From JADZEJ01 sp964426815 (GTDB lineage Bacteria > Patescibacteriota > Patescibacteriia > 2-12-FULL-60-25): a stretch of DNA of 21,914 nt. The position numbers were made by a program, and so were the translations under genes. The stretch is taken from the NCBI GenBank assembly GCA_964426815.1, contig CAYRRZ010000016.1, positions 1 to 21,914 of the forward strand, in the 5' to 3' direction. How positions within the stretch are numbered: position 1 is the stretch's first letter; each line of letters begins with the position of its first letter. The notes beneath the pieces were generated by a model. The model did no database searches. It saw only the letters and a list, made by a program, of their open reading frames with translations, and had not been told where the DNA came from. Of this stretch, positions 21,506 to 21,914 are shown one piece after another.

Positions 21506-21914
21506 TCAAGTCTCCTTTTTCTTTTGGCCGATCACATGAATCCAATTTGTTCTTCCAACGGTCGTCACGCTGTACTCGATGCATTCTAAACCCACCGTTG
21601 TATACAAATCGCGAAGCTCTTGCTCGGTAAAATAACTAAACAAGCGCTCATACGGATATCCATAGTCGTCTTCGGAGACAATCTGCTCTTCTGGTTGATC
21701 CGGGCGTTTTTCTTTTACCGCGATCGCCAGCAGGCCGCCTGGAGATAAAACCGTAGTAAAACCCGCCATGACCCGTGGAACATCTTGCTTTGGGATATGA
21801 AGCAAGCTCGCTTGCGCACAAATTGCATCAAAACGATCGGGCATGGTTGCAATATCCAACATATCTAAAACACGAAAATCCCCGGTTGGATTTTCGTGTT
21901 TTGCAATCTGGATA
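21506..21914 (-). CDS. SAM-dependent methyltransferase (5' end beyond window)
   Basis: C-terminal part of a class I methyltransferase; the frame stays open to the window edge, so the N-terminal SAM-binding glycine loop is outside. Visible are FRVLDMLDIATMPDRFD, then ICAQASLLHIPKQDVPRVMAGF and LSPGGLLAIAVKEK (motifs II-III and the post-III strand of the fold), and the final beta hairpin ending in NWIHVIGQKKKET before TGA. The 118 residues from the internal Met at 21862 are only part of the domain; 17 further codons can be read upstream (from IQIAKHENPTGD). The substrate is unknown. The gene converges with the kinase gene, whose terminator lies between them. Confidence 0.85.
   Translation of the reverse strand, partial: IQIAKHENPTGDFRVLDMLDIATMPDRFDAICAQASLLHIPKQDVPRVMAGFTTVLSPGGLLAIAVKEKRPDQPEEQIVSEDDYGYPYERLFSYFTEQELRDLYTTVGLECIEYSVTTVGRTNWIHVIGQKKKET
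21867..21902. repeat. Perfect 15-bp inverted repeat inside the methyltransferase gene
   Basis: AAAACACGAAAATCC, 6-base loop, GGATTTTCGTGTTTT. All 15 pairs match, and one more outer pair is a T-G. It lies within coding sequence and ends 12 bases from the window edge. Confidence 0.9.

Noticed and set aside
1..21914. tRNA, rRNA, CRISPR array, insertion sequence or riboswitch
   Set aside because: No tRNA T-loop pattern, no regular repeats, no transposase and no long non-coding leader were seen; the largest intergenic space is about 135 bases.

Overview
The window reads as a stretch of chromosome from a Patescibacteria/CPR-type bacterium, probably a metagenome-assembled genome. The evidence is a set of compact, often shortened core proteins (an RNA polymerase alpha subunit without its C-terminal domain, an alanyl-tRNA synthetase without C-Ala), a cell-wall set typical of the group (S11 carboxypeptidase, calcium-repeat L,D-transpeptidase), a TraD/HerA-like ATPase with its own membrane partner, an SD-poor gene set, and a 100-N scaffold gap. 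TGA serves as stop in at least two genes, so the code is standard, not the Gracilibacteria/Absconditabacteria code. The exact lineage cannot be fixed from this window.

Layout, right to left along the dominant minus strand. (1) 15536-18493: secD-secF, with an unusually long SecD carrying a parvulin (PpiC) prolyl-isomerase insertion, closed by a strong bidirectional hairpin terminator at 15492-15522. (2) 15466 down to 4597: one long, tightly spaced run. It holds a membrane protein and a TraD-like ATPase (apparently two halves of a protein that is fused elsewhere), an alpha/beta hydrolase, an L,D-transpeptidase, a D,D-carboxypeptidase, rlmN, mnmA (interrupted only by an assembly artefact), a membrane-anchored GAF-like protein and alaS, then a terminator. 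(3) 4016-4528: a small GC-rich lipoprotein gene with its own terminator. (4) 3952 down to 1: a strong promoter, then infA-rpmJ-rpsM-rpsK-rpsD-rpoA-rplQ-rplM-rpsI, the classic alpha/S10-spc tail order.

The right end (18540-21914) is an accessory block. A Fur-family regulator gene (plus strand) is divergent from a CooC/MinD-like metallochaperone ATPase gene (minus strand). A 21-bp pseudo-palindrome fills the spacer of a near-consensus promoter between them. Downstream of the ATPase lies a His-rich unknown protein, then a terminator. To the right are a guanylate-kinase-like P-loop kinase with its own terminator and a truncated SAM methyltransferase.

The best candidates for something new are the SecD-parvulin fusion (translocation motor plus foldase in one chain) and the Fur-controlled ATPase/His-rich-protein pair, which looks like a small metal-handling system. 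No tRNA, rRNA, CRISPR array or insertion sequence was seen, and no stretch longer than about 135 bases lacks a gene.
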